DNA from: Dreissena polymorpha
Taxonomy: Eukaryota > Mollusca > Bivalvia > Myida > Dreissenidae
Assembly: GCF_020536995.1 (NCBI RefSeq)
Contig: NC_068365.1
Coordinates: forward strand, 34,470,567-34,534,566
Direction: 5' to 3'
Length of the DNA stretch: 64,000 nucleotides
The first letter of the stretch is position 1, and each line of letters opens with the position of its first letter. Shown in pieces: positions 34,519 to 47,700 of this stretch. The translations under genes were made by a program, and so were the position numbers. Under the pieces are notes generated by a model. That model worked only from the letters and a program-made list of their open reading frames with translations. It was not told the DNA's origin and searched no databases.

Positions 34519-36800
34519 ACCCGGGTTGAAATGCAATGTATTAAAGTGAGGCCTCGCTTCCACTGCTCTTTATACTTTTACATGTTAACATGTTGACAAG
34601 AATATGGAAGTTAGTACTAAATATGAGAACATAGCCTTTAAATATAAACGCCTTGCGCTGGTAATTCTCTGAAAATAAAAAGGTGCACGCGCAAACTGTA
34701 TTGATGTCGAGAATTGAGTGTAAAACTGTTCTATCTATTAAGCCTTTTCATTAGAAATAAAATTGTTTCATGCAGTAAGACAGTGTTACAAAGACGCGTA
34801 TATGTTTCCAATGTTCTGGTGGAATACTCAAATCAGCCAATGGAATAAATGAAGTGTATTCATTCGTACCTAGCCGCGGGAAATTTTATTTGAATTTTAT
34901 TGGACACTTACAAAGGTCAGGAGAGGTGAAAAGCTGGCTTAAGACAGCTTACGCCGAAAAAGCGTGATACATGTTGCACAAACATTACAAACAGAATGAA
35001 AGAACCGGTAGTAAACAAACCCGACAAGAAAACTTAATAAATAGCTGGTCTTTGAAACATAAATTCAGCCCCAGTGTTGAAGTCTACTCAGTAGACTAAC
35101 CAGAGATAATTGACAACTCAAAGCTTTAGTAATTATCACAAATGATCAGTAACATATTACCACAAGGAAGTATCCACTAAATCAAATGATTATATTTGTT
35201 TGCTGCAATTAATTCTGTTAAATCATTACTGATGGCTGTCTTAATCAAAGCGCTGAAGGCACTAAAGTTGTTCGCTATTGCATAATTTAAGACGCAATTC
35301 ATTTTTCAAAATTAATCGCAAGTTTAAAATGAACACACGCCATTCACATTTATGAAGTTTCTGTCATTACGCACGGGTCGAGCTTTGTGTGCACAATTTA
35401 TCATCCTATTTATTTCATAGAGATAACTTAAACAAAATAAAAACATGGCCTCTTTGGACGTTCTGAAAGCATAGAAAGTATGATGAAAATGGTAGTGAGA
35501 ACTGAATATAAAGACAATTTGCAATCACCATCATATTAAATGAATACTGTTAAATACCTATCTCCCTAAGCATACAATTTTACTTTACAAAACTTTTGAT
35601 TTTTGACATCATACAAAATTCAAAAATATACAAGAAGATCATTGATGAAAATAAAAAATAAATAAATCTGCGAGCAATACATTTTACTCACAAATTAGGT
35701 AGTCATCAAGACAGCCATCTTGACCTGTACATTGTTGTTTATGCATTACTTGTAACCCTAGCAGTTCACACGGTGTCAACAACTCTTACCTAAACATAGG
35801 TATAGAGCACTAATGCGCTTTGTTTTGGCGTTTTACTCAGCTTTTCATCTTAATGACTTTAACATAACGCCATATTGAAACTCGATTGTGACCTTGTCAC
35901 GCTTAACTCCTCAATTGACAGACAATATTTATTGCAGATTTCGTGCACATAGAAACACTTCGTTGAAAACCTTGTTTAAATAGAACAAGGAGAAATAAAA
36001 AAAGTACCACAACACGTAACTTTGCGAAGCTTGTAAGACAACTTGAATGAGATATAAACTTAACACGATCCTTACTTATACAATTTGCATGATGATAGCT
36101 TTCAGTCATACATGTATTCATGTAGCCTTTCAAAGAATGTTAACCTGGCTGCATGTTATAATAATAATAAGTCAATAATTTAAAACTGAACTCTAATTGT
36201 TGAGTGTCAATATAACAAACTTACAAAAATGTATTTTGAGCACAATCGTTGTAAACTTTTCCCACAAAAAGCAATTGAAACAGTTTGAAGCTATTAGTTT
36301 TATAAATTTAAACATTACAAATGCCAGCCAGTGTTATCTTTTATGCCGAACTTAAATGTTGATGACTTTGCCACACACTTACTTTACAACGTGCTACGGC
36401 AGATGAAAACAGTTTCAAGTTTGTCCAAATGTATCTTTTGGACTTATGTTCTTACCAGTTTCTCGAAGATTAGGCAATAAATGGTGCCTTTAGAGTGTGC
36501 AGAATCTTTGCCTATCATTTGACCCAGTGATCTGGGTTTTTTTACCCAATCTCCAACTCAGCCGATATATCATTAGGGCAAATATACTGACCAATTTTCA
36601 TGAAGCCAACTGATGTCGATGAACAAAATGCATTCATAAAAGCTTACCATGATAATTGTTTGCTTAGGTGAGCTAAAAGCAAGAATATTAAGACATTAAC
36701 TTATTTAAAACCAGCAAATTTATTGAATTAATATCCCCGCAAAATACATTTTGTTTGTGGATGGATGCAAAATCCCTTGATAAACGGTAAAATCAACTTT
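34519..36800. other. No gene seen
   Basis: AT-rich spacer with short chance frames. 36540-36680 holds a diverged end of the 'gtgagct' repeat family ('gcttaggtgagctaaaagc' at 36661). Confidence 0.45.
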
Positions 36801-36819
36801 AAAGTAATTGTTTGTATGA

Positions 36820-37515
36820 ATTATAATTCCCCTCATTGATTACACACACATGATGCTTCATGTTGATATTGTGTAGCCTATCTGAAATATAGCCCTGAAA
36901 AGTTACTTCATAAAAACAAAAACAAAGGGCAGTCACTCTTATTTTAGTAAACGTAGGGTTATGGTTCTTGTTCAATGCAATTCTCCTCATTGATGTCTAT
37001 ACACACATTTAGCATGCAGCTTCTCCTCATTGATATCCATACACCCATGAAGTTTAATGTTGAAATCGCGTATGGTATCTGAGATATGCCTGCAAAGTAA
37101 CATCATACAAAATCCAAAGGGCAATAACTCTTATTTAAGAAAGAAACGGTTATTATTATTGAGTAGTGCAGTTTTCATCAATGATATCTACACACCCATG
37201 AAGCTTCATGTTGATATCTTATATAGTTTCTGAGATATAGCCCTTACAAAATGTGTGACAGACAGACGGACTGACTAACGGACAACGCCAATTATACATC
37301 CCTCCGCCTTTGGTGGGGGATAATGATATAATATATATATATAATGATATATAAAAACTTATGAAGTTTCATGTTAATATCATATATAGTTTTTGAGTTT
37401 TGAGATACAGCCCCTAAAAATTGTGTGACAGACGGATGGACGGAGAGACCGACAGACTGCCAACGTCAATTCTATATCCCCCCGCTTTTCAGAGGAGGTG
37501 GGGGATAATGACAAA
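36820..37515 (+). repeat. Four diverged direct units of about 170 bp
   Basis: Each unit contains 'catgaagcttcatgttgatat...tatctgagatatagccc'; boxes lie near 36850, 37050, 37195 and 37365. The last two end in 'gtgtgacagacagacgga' and 'ccgcctttggtgggggataat', a common terminal hairpin of bivalve interspersed repeats. Confidence 0.6.
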
Positions 37516-37919
37516 TCATTTGGATGAGATTCTCTATTTGTACCATATGTACAATTGTTGTATGTACGTGTACAAATAACATTTAGAAAGAATGCAGTCA
37601 GCTCCATGGCACAAGATATAAATTCACGATTGCAAACAATTTATTCATATATGCATCATACAATTATAATCATACAACTCAATTTTGCATTTTACACCAT
37701 AAAAATATACATGTATTGCACTACATAATAATAACAATAACCACCATGGTTTTGCAAACATACATTTCATACACATGATGATAGGCAAAAAGCTATAAGA
37801 TCATTTATCTCTTTGTGAAAAGGCTTAGTTTTTTGTAACACATTCCAAGTAAAACTTGTCACAGTATTGACAAATGTCCCTGAAGTCTCAAGAAGTACTA
37901 TGTAACAAGAAATAACAAT

Positions 37920-39065
37920 TAAACAAGAGCTGTCAGAAGACAGCGCGCTCGACTTTTCCAGTGCTTGACAGTATAATGTAAGCCATCCTGGGGAAATTGT
38001 TCTTATTCAATAAGGTCAAGGTAATATAGTCATATCCTAACTGGAAGAGGACCATAATTGAAACATATTGATCGCTTATGTGTTAAAGAAGTGGTACATT
38101 ATAGACGATTCTGAGTTCAGGTGTATTTTCCACAATCTATTGAACATTTGTAAAGACATAAAACAAACTAATAAGATTATATTTCAAGTTTGATAGCAAT
38201 AGCTTGGGTGGGATGGTTGGACGGTCTTTCAAAAATAAAATAATAAAAATAGAAATTGGTGTTTTTTAACCATGTTTAAAAAAATTGTGTGTGGAGGTGG
38301 GGGTGGGAGATGGGGAATAATGTGGGGGTTTGGTCATTTATTAGATGATATTTAAAAAAGAAGAAAAGTTTATTTATTTATTTATATTTTTTTTGGGGGG
38401 GGGGGGGGTTCTGGGGTGGGGCGTGGGGGGATGGTTTGGGTGGAGTGCATTGTGGTATGTCAGGTAAGTGTTGTTTTGTCAAAGTATGAATCAAATCTGA
38501 TCCTAAATAAAGAAGTTATGGCAATATAAGCAAAATGTATTTATTTGACCTTGAGATTCAAGGTCATGCAAAGGTCAAGGTCAAATTCAACTTGCCAGTT
38601 ACAGTACCCTCATGATAGCAAGAAAGTATTTGAAGTTTTTGAAGTTTGAAAGCGATAGCCTTGATACTTTAGAAATAAAGTGCATCTAAACACAAAATTT
38701 AACAAAATATTCAAAGTTACTAAGTCAAAAAAGGGCCATAATTCCGTCAAAATGCCAACCAGAGTAATGCAACTTGTCCTGTACAGTCCCCTTATGATAG
38801 TAGCGAGTGTTCCAAGTCTGAAAGCAATAGCTATGATACTTTAGGAGTAAAATGGACCAAAACACAAAACTTAACCAAATTTTCAATTTTCTAAGTAAAA
38901 AGGGGCCATAATTCTGTCAAAATGCCAGTCAGAGTTACATAAGTTTGCCTGCACAGTCCCCTTATGATAGTTAGTAAGTGTTGCAAGTATGAAAGCAATA
39001 GCTTTGATACTTTAGGAATAAAGTGGACCTAAACACAAAACTTAATCAAATTTTCATTTCAATTT
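37920..39065 (+). repeat. Second copy of the composite element seen at 16.8-18.3 kb
   Basis: Starts 'acaagagctgtcagaagacagcgcgctcgac', has the same G-rich block (38390-38435) and at least three of the approximately 172-bp units ('gggccataatt' boxes at about 38735 and 38905). It is cut at about 39065 by the next element. Confidence 0.75.
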
Positions 39066-39490
39066 TCAACAAGAGTGCCAAACTGTCACAAGATACGCTC
39101 GATCGAAGGTTTTGGACACCATGCTCAATGCTTGAAATGCACTAAGTGACCTAGAGACCTAGTTATTGACCCGGCATGACCCATATTTGAACTTGACCTA
39201 GATATCATTTAGATGTAACATCTGACTAAATTTGGCGAAGATCAGATGAAAACTACTTCAATTAGAGAGCGGAAACCATTCTTAATGCTGGAAATGCACT
39301 ATGTGACCTAATGACCTCCTTTTTGACCCGGCATGACCCATATTCGAACTTGACCTACATATTATCTAGACATAACTTCTGACCAAAGTTGGTGAAGATC
39401 GGATGAAAACTATTTGAATTAGAGAGCGGACACTGCTGTAGACACAGCCAACAGCCCGCTGCCCGTCCGTCAAAGGTAAAACTATAATAC
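39066..39490 (+). repeat. Two-unit repeat element
   Basis: Starts 'caagagtgccaaactgtcac'. Two direct units of about 165 bp share 'ggaaatgcacta.gtgacct' and 'ccggcatgacccatatt' (39130 and 39290). Ends in 'cagcccgctgcccgtccgtc'. Non-coding. Confidence 0.6.
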
Positions 39491-39529
39491 GTCCCGTTTT
39501 TAAATTCGGGCGTTTAAAAAGGGGCATAT

Positions 39530-41262
39530 CTCTAACAAGAGAGAATGAAAGGCCAAAGGTCGCTCACCTGAGATAACAAGATATTATTGGGACAAATCTT
39601 CTGACCAAGTTTCACGAAGATCGGAAAATAAATGTGGCCTCTAGAGTGTTAACAAGGTTTTACTATAGCCATATAAGGATAAATGCCCCACCCCCTGGCA
39701 GCCATGTTTTTCAACCAACCTGCATCATTTTAAAACTCTTCCAAGATATTATTGGGATGAATCTTCTGACCAAGTTTCATGAAGATCGGACAGTAAATGT
39801 GGCCTCTAGAGTGTTAACAAGATTTTACTATAGCCATATAAGGAAAAATGCCCCGCCCCTTGGAAGCCATTTTTTTTAAGCAAACATTATTATTTTCGAA
39901 CTCATCCAAGATATCATTGAGACCAATCTTCTGACAAAATTTCATGAAGATTGGACAATAAATGTGTTAACAAGGATTTACTATAGATATATATAGCCAT
40001 AAAAGGAAAAATGCCCTGCCCCTGCTGGCCATGTTTTTAAAGCAACCAAAAATTTTTTCGAACACATCCAAGATATCATTGGGACAAATCTTCTGACCAA
40101 GTTTCATGATGATCTGAAAATAAATGTGACCTCTAGAGTGTTCACAAGGTCTTACTATAGCCATATAAGGAAAATAGCCCCGCCCCCGTGGTGGCCATGT
40201 TTTTCAACCAACCGGTATCATTTTTGAACCCTCCAAGATATTATTTGGATGAATCTTCTAACCGAGTTTCATGAAGATCGGACTATAAATGTGGCCTCTA
40301 GAGTGTTAACAACATTTACTATAGCCTTATATAGCCATATAAGCGAAAATGCCCCGCCCCTTGGCGGCCATGTTTTTCAAGCAAACGTAACCATTTTCGA
40401 ACTCATCCAAGATATCATTAAGACAAATTTTCTGACCATATTTCATCAAGATTGGACAATAAATGTGGCCTCTAGAGTGATAACAAGGATTTACTCTATA
40501 TAGCCATATAAGGAAAAATGCCCCGTCCCCTGGCGGCCATGTTTTTAAACCCATCGGCATCATTTTCGAACTCGTCAAAGATATCATTGGGATGAATCTT
40601 CTGACCAAGTTTCATGAAGATTGGAAATAAATGTGGTCTCTAGAGTGTTAACAAGATTTTACTATAGCCATATATAGCCATATAAGGAAAACTGCCCCGC
40701 CCCTTGGCAGCCATGTTTTTCAAACAAAGATTACCATTTTTGAACTCATCCAAGATAGCATTGGGACAAATCTTCTGAGCAAGTTTCATAAAGATTGGAA
40801 AATAAATGTGGCCTCTAGGGTGTTAACAAGGTTTTACTATAGCCATATAAGGAAACATGCCCCGCCCCCTGGCGGCCATGTTTTTCAACCAACCGGCATC
40901 ATTTTCGAACTCGTCCAAGATATTATTGGGATAAATCTTCTGACCACTTTTCATGAAGATCAGAAATAAATGTGGCCTCTAGAGTGTAAACAAGATTTTA
41001 CTATAGCGATATATAGCCATATAAGGAAAAATGCCCCGCCCCTTGGCAGCCATGTTTTTCAAGCAAATGTAACCATTTTCGAACTCATCCAAGATATTAA
41101 TGAGACCAATCTTCTGACCAATTTTCATGAAGATTGGACAATAAATGTGGCCTCTAGAGAGTTAACAAGTCAAATGTTGATGCCGCACAACGCACGACGG
41201 ACAAAAGGCTATCACAAAAGCTCACCATGAGCACGTTGTGCTCAGGTGAGCTAAAAATAATG
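39530..41262 (+). repeat. Ten-unit tandem element with 11-bp TIRs
   Basis: About ten direct units of 160-180 bp, each with 'cttctgaccaagtttcatgaagat', 'aatgtggcctctagagtgttaacaag' and 'gccccgccccttggcagccatg'. Outer ends are GCTCACCTGAG (about 39562) and CTCAGGTGAGC (about 41241), exact inverted repeats. Open frames here (39634-39879, 40249-40503, 40970-41230) are repeat shadows. Diverged relatives occur at 955-1130, 47675-49240, 49590-50040 and 62820-63000. Confidence 0.8.
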
Positions 41263-41726
41263 CTGACAGAGTTATGCACCTTGACCTACACAATTGTCTT
41301 GTTGCCATAAAGAAGTATTCCAAGTTTGAGTTAATTATCTTTGATAGTGTTAAAGTTATTTGACTTTTGATCCAGAGGACACAGGATCGATTCCAGTTGG
41401 AGCATCTTTTTTCTGTTCCCCTTCTATATACTGGTCATTTTACTGAAACCGTGTATTGCCTAAACAAAAATCTTTCAAGTTAAGACATTTAACGATATAC
41501 TTTAAAATATATTAAAATCTGTCAACACATCAGCTACCTCAAATTATAGTATATATTACACAAAACAGTTTGGCTCTTGGCACAACATCAACAACATAGT
41601 GTGGCTAAAAAGCACAATACCAATTACTCACAAGAAAGCAGGGTTTCAAAATCTAGTTCAATTAAAAAGGAGTGTTTTTATGGAATATTGGAAATAATCA
41701 CAGTATTTCTGTACAACAAATTGTCA

Positions 41727-44700
41727 TCAGTCAACATGAGCATTTTTTACTCGTCGTCCAAGCTGAGGTGAGGAGTGACTTTGCAGTGTAGGAGCTTGAC
41801 TCTGCAAGAAACATTAACAATGTATAACATTAACATTTGAGCTACCATATCAGAATAAATAAAATACTTATAAACTTCATGATAATATGCAATGAAGTAC
41901 TTGCAATTTCTTATGCATGAAAGATCTTACAATATCTTTTTTTTTCTAAACAATGAATATAAAAATATTCTTACACAAGAATTTCCTACAATGAGTGAAT
42001 ATGTGAAAGTTGTGGTCACAAAATATTCATATTTAAAGATCTTCACAAGTATACAGCCATAAATTGATATACTGACAGAAACTAATGTATGCTACATTAA
42101 AACGAAGTGCTATGTAAATGGATGGGTTGATAGAAAGCATAGCATGGGAACAAGAAATTGATCAATTTAATATAATTTAAGAAACATCAGTGTATGTCAT
42201 TAAAAAAGGAATGCGAATCATTAATTGATTATGATGTGCAATACTTTCAGAATTTTTTTATCTAATGACATTTCATTGTGCAGATGGCCAACCCTGTCAT
42301 AACAAACTGGGTATGTATATTAAATATTAATATATTTAGGGAGGCTTATCAGTTTCTATAAATACAAAAACAAACAATCTCCAGATATCTGGAAACTTAT
42401 TGAACAGCTGTTAATAGTTCTTGTTGGACTGTTGACATGAGATATTTTCAATAAGGTGTATATAAAGGTCTATATAAATTGACACATTGTAAACAGGCAG
42501 GTGACATTTTAAAAATTATGTTAAATTGTTCATACATTGATAAATTAATAGAATATATTTGGATCTAGCTACAGTCCCAAACAAGATGCGTTTGTGAAAC
42601 ACAATGTCCCCCTATATGACGTTTGACCTTGTAGGATGACCTTGACCTTGACCCTTCACCACACAAAATGTGCAGCTCCATGAGATACACATGCATTTCA
42701 AATATAAAATTGCTAGCTTCAATATTGCAGAAGTGACATTACATGAGCAATTTTGACCCATATATTTGACCTTGAAGGATGACCTTGACCTTGACCTTTC
42801 ATCACTCAAAATGTGCAGCTCCATGAGATACACATGCATGCCAAATATCAAGTTGCTATCTTCAATATTGCAAAAGTATTCATAAAATAAGCGATTTGGG
42901 CCACATATATTTGACCTCTGACCTTGAAGAATGACCTTGACCTTTCACAACTCAAAATGTGCAGCTCCATGAGATACACATGCATGCCAAATATCAAGTT
43001 GCTATCTTCAATATTGCAAAAGTACTCATAAAATGAGCGATTTTGGCCACATATATTTGACCTCTGACCTTGAAGGATGACCTTGATCTTGACCTTTCAC
43101 CACTCAAAATGTGCAGCTCCATGAGATACACATGCATGCCAAATATCAAGTTGCTATCTTGAATATTGAAATACTGCAAAAGTGTACATTAAATTAGCGA
43201 TTTTGACCCATATATTTGACCTTTGACCTTGAAGGATGACCTTTACCTTGAGCTTTCACCACTCAAAATGTGCAGCTCCATGAGATACTTATGCATGCCA
43301 AATATCAAGTTGCTATCTTCAATATTGCAAAAGTTATTGCAAATGTTAAAGTTGGCGCAAACAGACAGACAGACAGACAGACAGACCAACCAACCAACCA
43401 ACAGACAGGGCAAAAACAATATGTCCCCCACTACTATAGTGGGGGACATAAAAAGTGGATACACCATAAAACATAATATGGTAAGAAAAAAGCAAGATTC
43501 TTGTTTTCCCAATGGAAATGAAGACAGGAATGAGTAAAACACTTTTAAACCTGATGGGCTAAAATAGAACAAATTTCAGACAAAAAGAAGTGCATTGGAC
43601 ATGATGTTTGTTCATCCTGAAACCCAAACAATCCTCAACAGACAACTAAAAGAAAAGCATCAGGAAATTATGTGCATGGACATGAACCAGGTTTCTTTGA
43701 TGACTTTATAAAATAGCTTCGGAAGGAAATTAGCATACAATGTAGGAAGGGAGAAAAAGAAAGCAAATCTAACCAAAAAGCTTCCTTCAGTGCAAGACCT
43801 TTAAAAGAAAACATGTTTAACAGAGCTTTGAGTCCATCATCAATTATCTGTTTGGGACAAATACTTAAAAGAATGAAAACATTCACAACGTTTGCCACCT
43901 GAACATTGAAAGTGCACATTTGCCAGTTTTGTTAGAAGTCATGCAACATAAAGAACTGCTTATTAAACTGTTTTTTAAGACATTTCAAATCTGAATCTGA
44001 AGAGTGTTTTGCGTGCCAATTATTCATCTGTGTTCGATATCACTGCATCAATTGCTGTGTGTCAATAGTTATTCAAATTCATCACATTACAAGAAATTTA
44101 CTGCAATTTCAAGAAAAAGCCTTAAATTCAAACGAGAAAATAGTATATTTTTTTAGATTTAGCCACACCTATAGTCATTTGTACACACATTTCTATACAG
44201 GTCATGTCATCAATGTAAAACTATTTGGCAATTGTCTTCATTCATATATCAGTCTTAAACAAAAAGATAAAAAATGTGGGTTGGCTGTGTGTTTTTTTAA
44301 ATATTGTCAAGCTATTCAATATTTCATAAGGATCAAATACTCTGTTAATAATTCATGTAATTTCTATTGCAATGTCAGCTTTTGAGCTTCATTTGTTGAA
44401 GATTTCATTTCAACATAACGTAAAACTTACTGTACTAAGGATCAAGTGTGTGGAGCGTTACATTTAGAGAGAAAGAGATGAGTGGAAGTGGGGCTTTTTG
44501 AAACATCAGGCTCAGAATGTAAAACAGTGAACCCATTGTTTATGTTACATAAATTAATATGAATACCTTGTGATGAATTTAAAACAAGATATGTTTGTGA
44601 AAAACTATGTCCCCCCCCCCATATATTTGACCTTTGAACTTGAAGGATGACCTTTACCTTTCACCATTCAAAATGTGCAGCTCCATAAAATACACATGCA

Positions 44701-47700
44701 TGCTTAATATCAAGTTGCTATCTTTAATATTGCAAAAGTTATGGCCAATGTTAAAGTTTGATGCAAACAAACCAACAGACTGGGCAAAAACAATATGTCC
44801 CCCTGTTTAGACTGGAAGACATACAAAAATTGATGCATACTTGAATATGTTTGCAATTTAACTAATAATTAACGCTTATTTATACTCTGAATGGTTCAAC
44901 AAGAGAATGACAAAGAGATGTTTATTTGCGGATTCACAACAAAAATGCTACTTTTTATATTTGAAAATTTGACAATTGTTTGACATTAAGAAATAAAAGA
45001 GAACTATGTATTACAGTAAGCTGTAACTAAACAATTAACCTATGTGTGTTGAGTGAATGGGTAGTTTAGATAGAAACTTGAGTTCTCTGTCTAATTGAAA
45101 GATGTTAGTGTATCATGTAATAATGACTCATCTACAAGGGCTTTATTTTCCCTGTCTTTGTGAAGCAGCCTTGGCCCCCCCCCCCATTTTGTGAAAAAAT
45201 GAGTCGCAAACTGTTCAGATTTCCTTAATTTGTGAAAAACGGCCATTCTCACAGAAGGAAAAAAAGCCCTGTCTACAATGAGGCTACATACCTCTCTAGA
45301 ATAGTATCTTCTTTCTATAACCTAAAATACAAAAAATACTTATGCCATTTTTATGTTCGGCTCTGTACAAATTGTGTGTTGAACTAGAGATGCATTTAAG
45401 AAAAAAAAACGTTCTTGATTAAATTATTCTGGAATGGATGGTAATGGTATGATCTTTTTGAAAAAAAAGAAGTTAACTTAACCATAGCAACATATAATAA
45501 CACATTCAATATATTATATCAAGTATTCTGGCATTACCTGTAGTTATGCCAATATTGTTAAATAATTTTGTTCATTCAAATGAGAAAATGAAAAAAATAT
45601 CATTTCACTGTAAATAACTGTCTACAAATGTAAGTACATTTATACATATACCAGAACATCATTTAATCTAAGAATGAATCATAAATTGAAACATTGTAAC
45701 ACCACTAAGCAAGTTATTCAATAGTAAGATATTAATTGAATCAAATTCTCAGCTAAGTCTGCATATAAACTTCCTACAAACCGAAGCACAATACCTCCAT
45801 TCAAACTTAATTTTATTTAGAAGAAAACATTTTTTTCTATTTTATATTAATATGCCCTTGACCTCCAGCTGGTCTTAAATGGGGTTTCCTGTAAGCTACT
45901 AGTATACACAATTTTAGAACAATGGCTGCATACAAACTCAAGCTATAGAGCACTTTTCATAACAGTGACCTTGATCTTTAACTCGATTGACCACTAATCG
46001 ATTGACCATGCAAGGTCAGCACATAAGCAACCTGAACAAAACATTGCAGTGCAATACCTCCATCTAAACTCAAGTCATGTAATAAAGATCATTTTACTAT
46101 TTGTGTTAAAGTCACCAAGACTTGCCCTGACTGGCACCCAAATGCAGTCAAAAGCTAGGTCTGCATGTAGAATATCAATGCATAACAAAGCACCTACATA
46201 TCTCTATCATAACTGAAGTTATTGAAAGTATATCTTTCAATCTCACGTACCTTGACCAGATAAGACACTATCCACATAAAACCCAAGATATTTATTCAGT
46301 CAAGCCTGCTTTATGCACAGTTTCATCAAGATTGATCGATGCTAAAGTTATTGACTGGAAGCCGGCTGCTGACACCATTTCCTAATTCCATACCACGATC
46401 TAATAACCAGGATTTTAAACTTTGTTAAAAACCAGGGTAAAAATTTGAAAGGATCATTGAAAGCAAAAACGACCAAGGGCTGTTTGTAAAACATGCATGC
46501 CCCCCATATGGGCTGTCGGTTGTAGTGGAAGCCATTGTGTGAAGACGTTTTTTGTCACTGTAACCTTGACCTTTGACCTAGTGACCTGAATCATTGACCT
46601 TGACTTTTCACCACTCAAAATATGCAGCTCAGTAAGATACACAGGCATGCTAAATATGAAGTTGCTATCTTCAATATTGCAAAAGTTATACAATTTTAAA
46701 CAAGGTTCAAGTTTTTGACCTGAAAATCAATAGGGGTCATCTGCGAGTCATGATCAATGTACCTATGGAGTTGCATGATCCTAGACATAAGTGTTCTTGA
46801 GTAATCATCTGGAAACCATTCTGTGGACGGACCTACGGACGGACCGACCAACATGTGCAAAACAATATACCCCCTCTTCTTCGAAGGGGGGCATACAAAA
46901 TATTTGGTTTATAACTACAATAAGTAACAATATCATAAATGTATAACATGTATACAGAATATGGTCAATTATAAAAACTTCTACTTACTTTGTCAAAAAA
47001 TCTGGAGAGTTTTACAGCATTTGTTGAGCCTGGCGCCAGGTACTTGACACTGTAATTGTCCTGAAATAGTGTTACCACATTTGGATTTTAAAAGGGGAAA
47101 CAGGTGTGAAAAACAAGGATAAAATAAAAAAAAGAAGTTTTTTAATTCATCAGACATCTCAATATTTCAGAATCATTCTAAAGTGTTATACACACAAACA
47201 ATACCAAGTCAAACTGATCTGCCCCAAATTCCTCTGCAACTGAAGACTGGCGATTTTTGTCTCGTATGGTTTCTGTCTGGTCGGCCTTGGTTCCAATCAC
47301 AAGCAGAGGTAGCTGGTTCCCAACAAACTGCTCCGAGTCAAGGTCAAACCTGATAACATAAACTGTTCCTATACAATTCTTAAGGGCCAAAAGATCCTTT
47401 TTTAGACCTATTTTATCATCTTAGAATACTTTCTAAAATTGATTGTTGTATGAAAGGCTATGATTGGTCTTCCATTCGTTTTTAAATTAACATATTTTAT
47501 TATTGTTGATACCTTTCTTAAATTGAATGGTGTATGAAAGACCGTCAGGGGTCTTAATTTCACGTTGCTATGAAAACATCATGCTTGTAACCTCTACTCA
47601 AAATTTTGTTTTGTGACATTTCAAAAGCTAACAACAAAACTACTTGAAAACTTCCATAAAAGAATTAAACATGAGAGCTTAGGCCTTAAGGCGCTCACCT

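Noticed and set aside
43223-43572. Overlapping frames of 104 and 109 codons
   Set aside because: They cover the (cagacaga)n microsatellite and repeat units; no coding signal.
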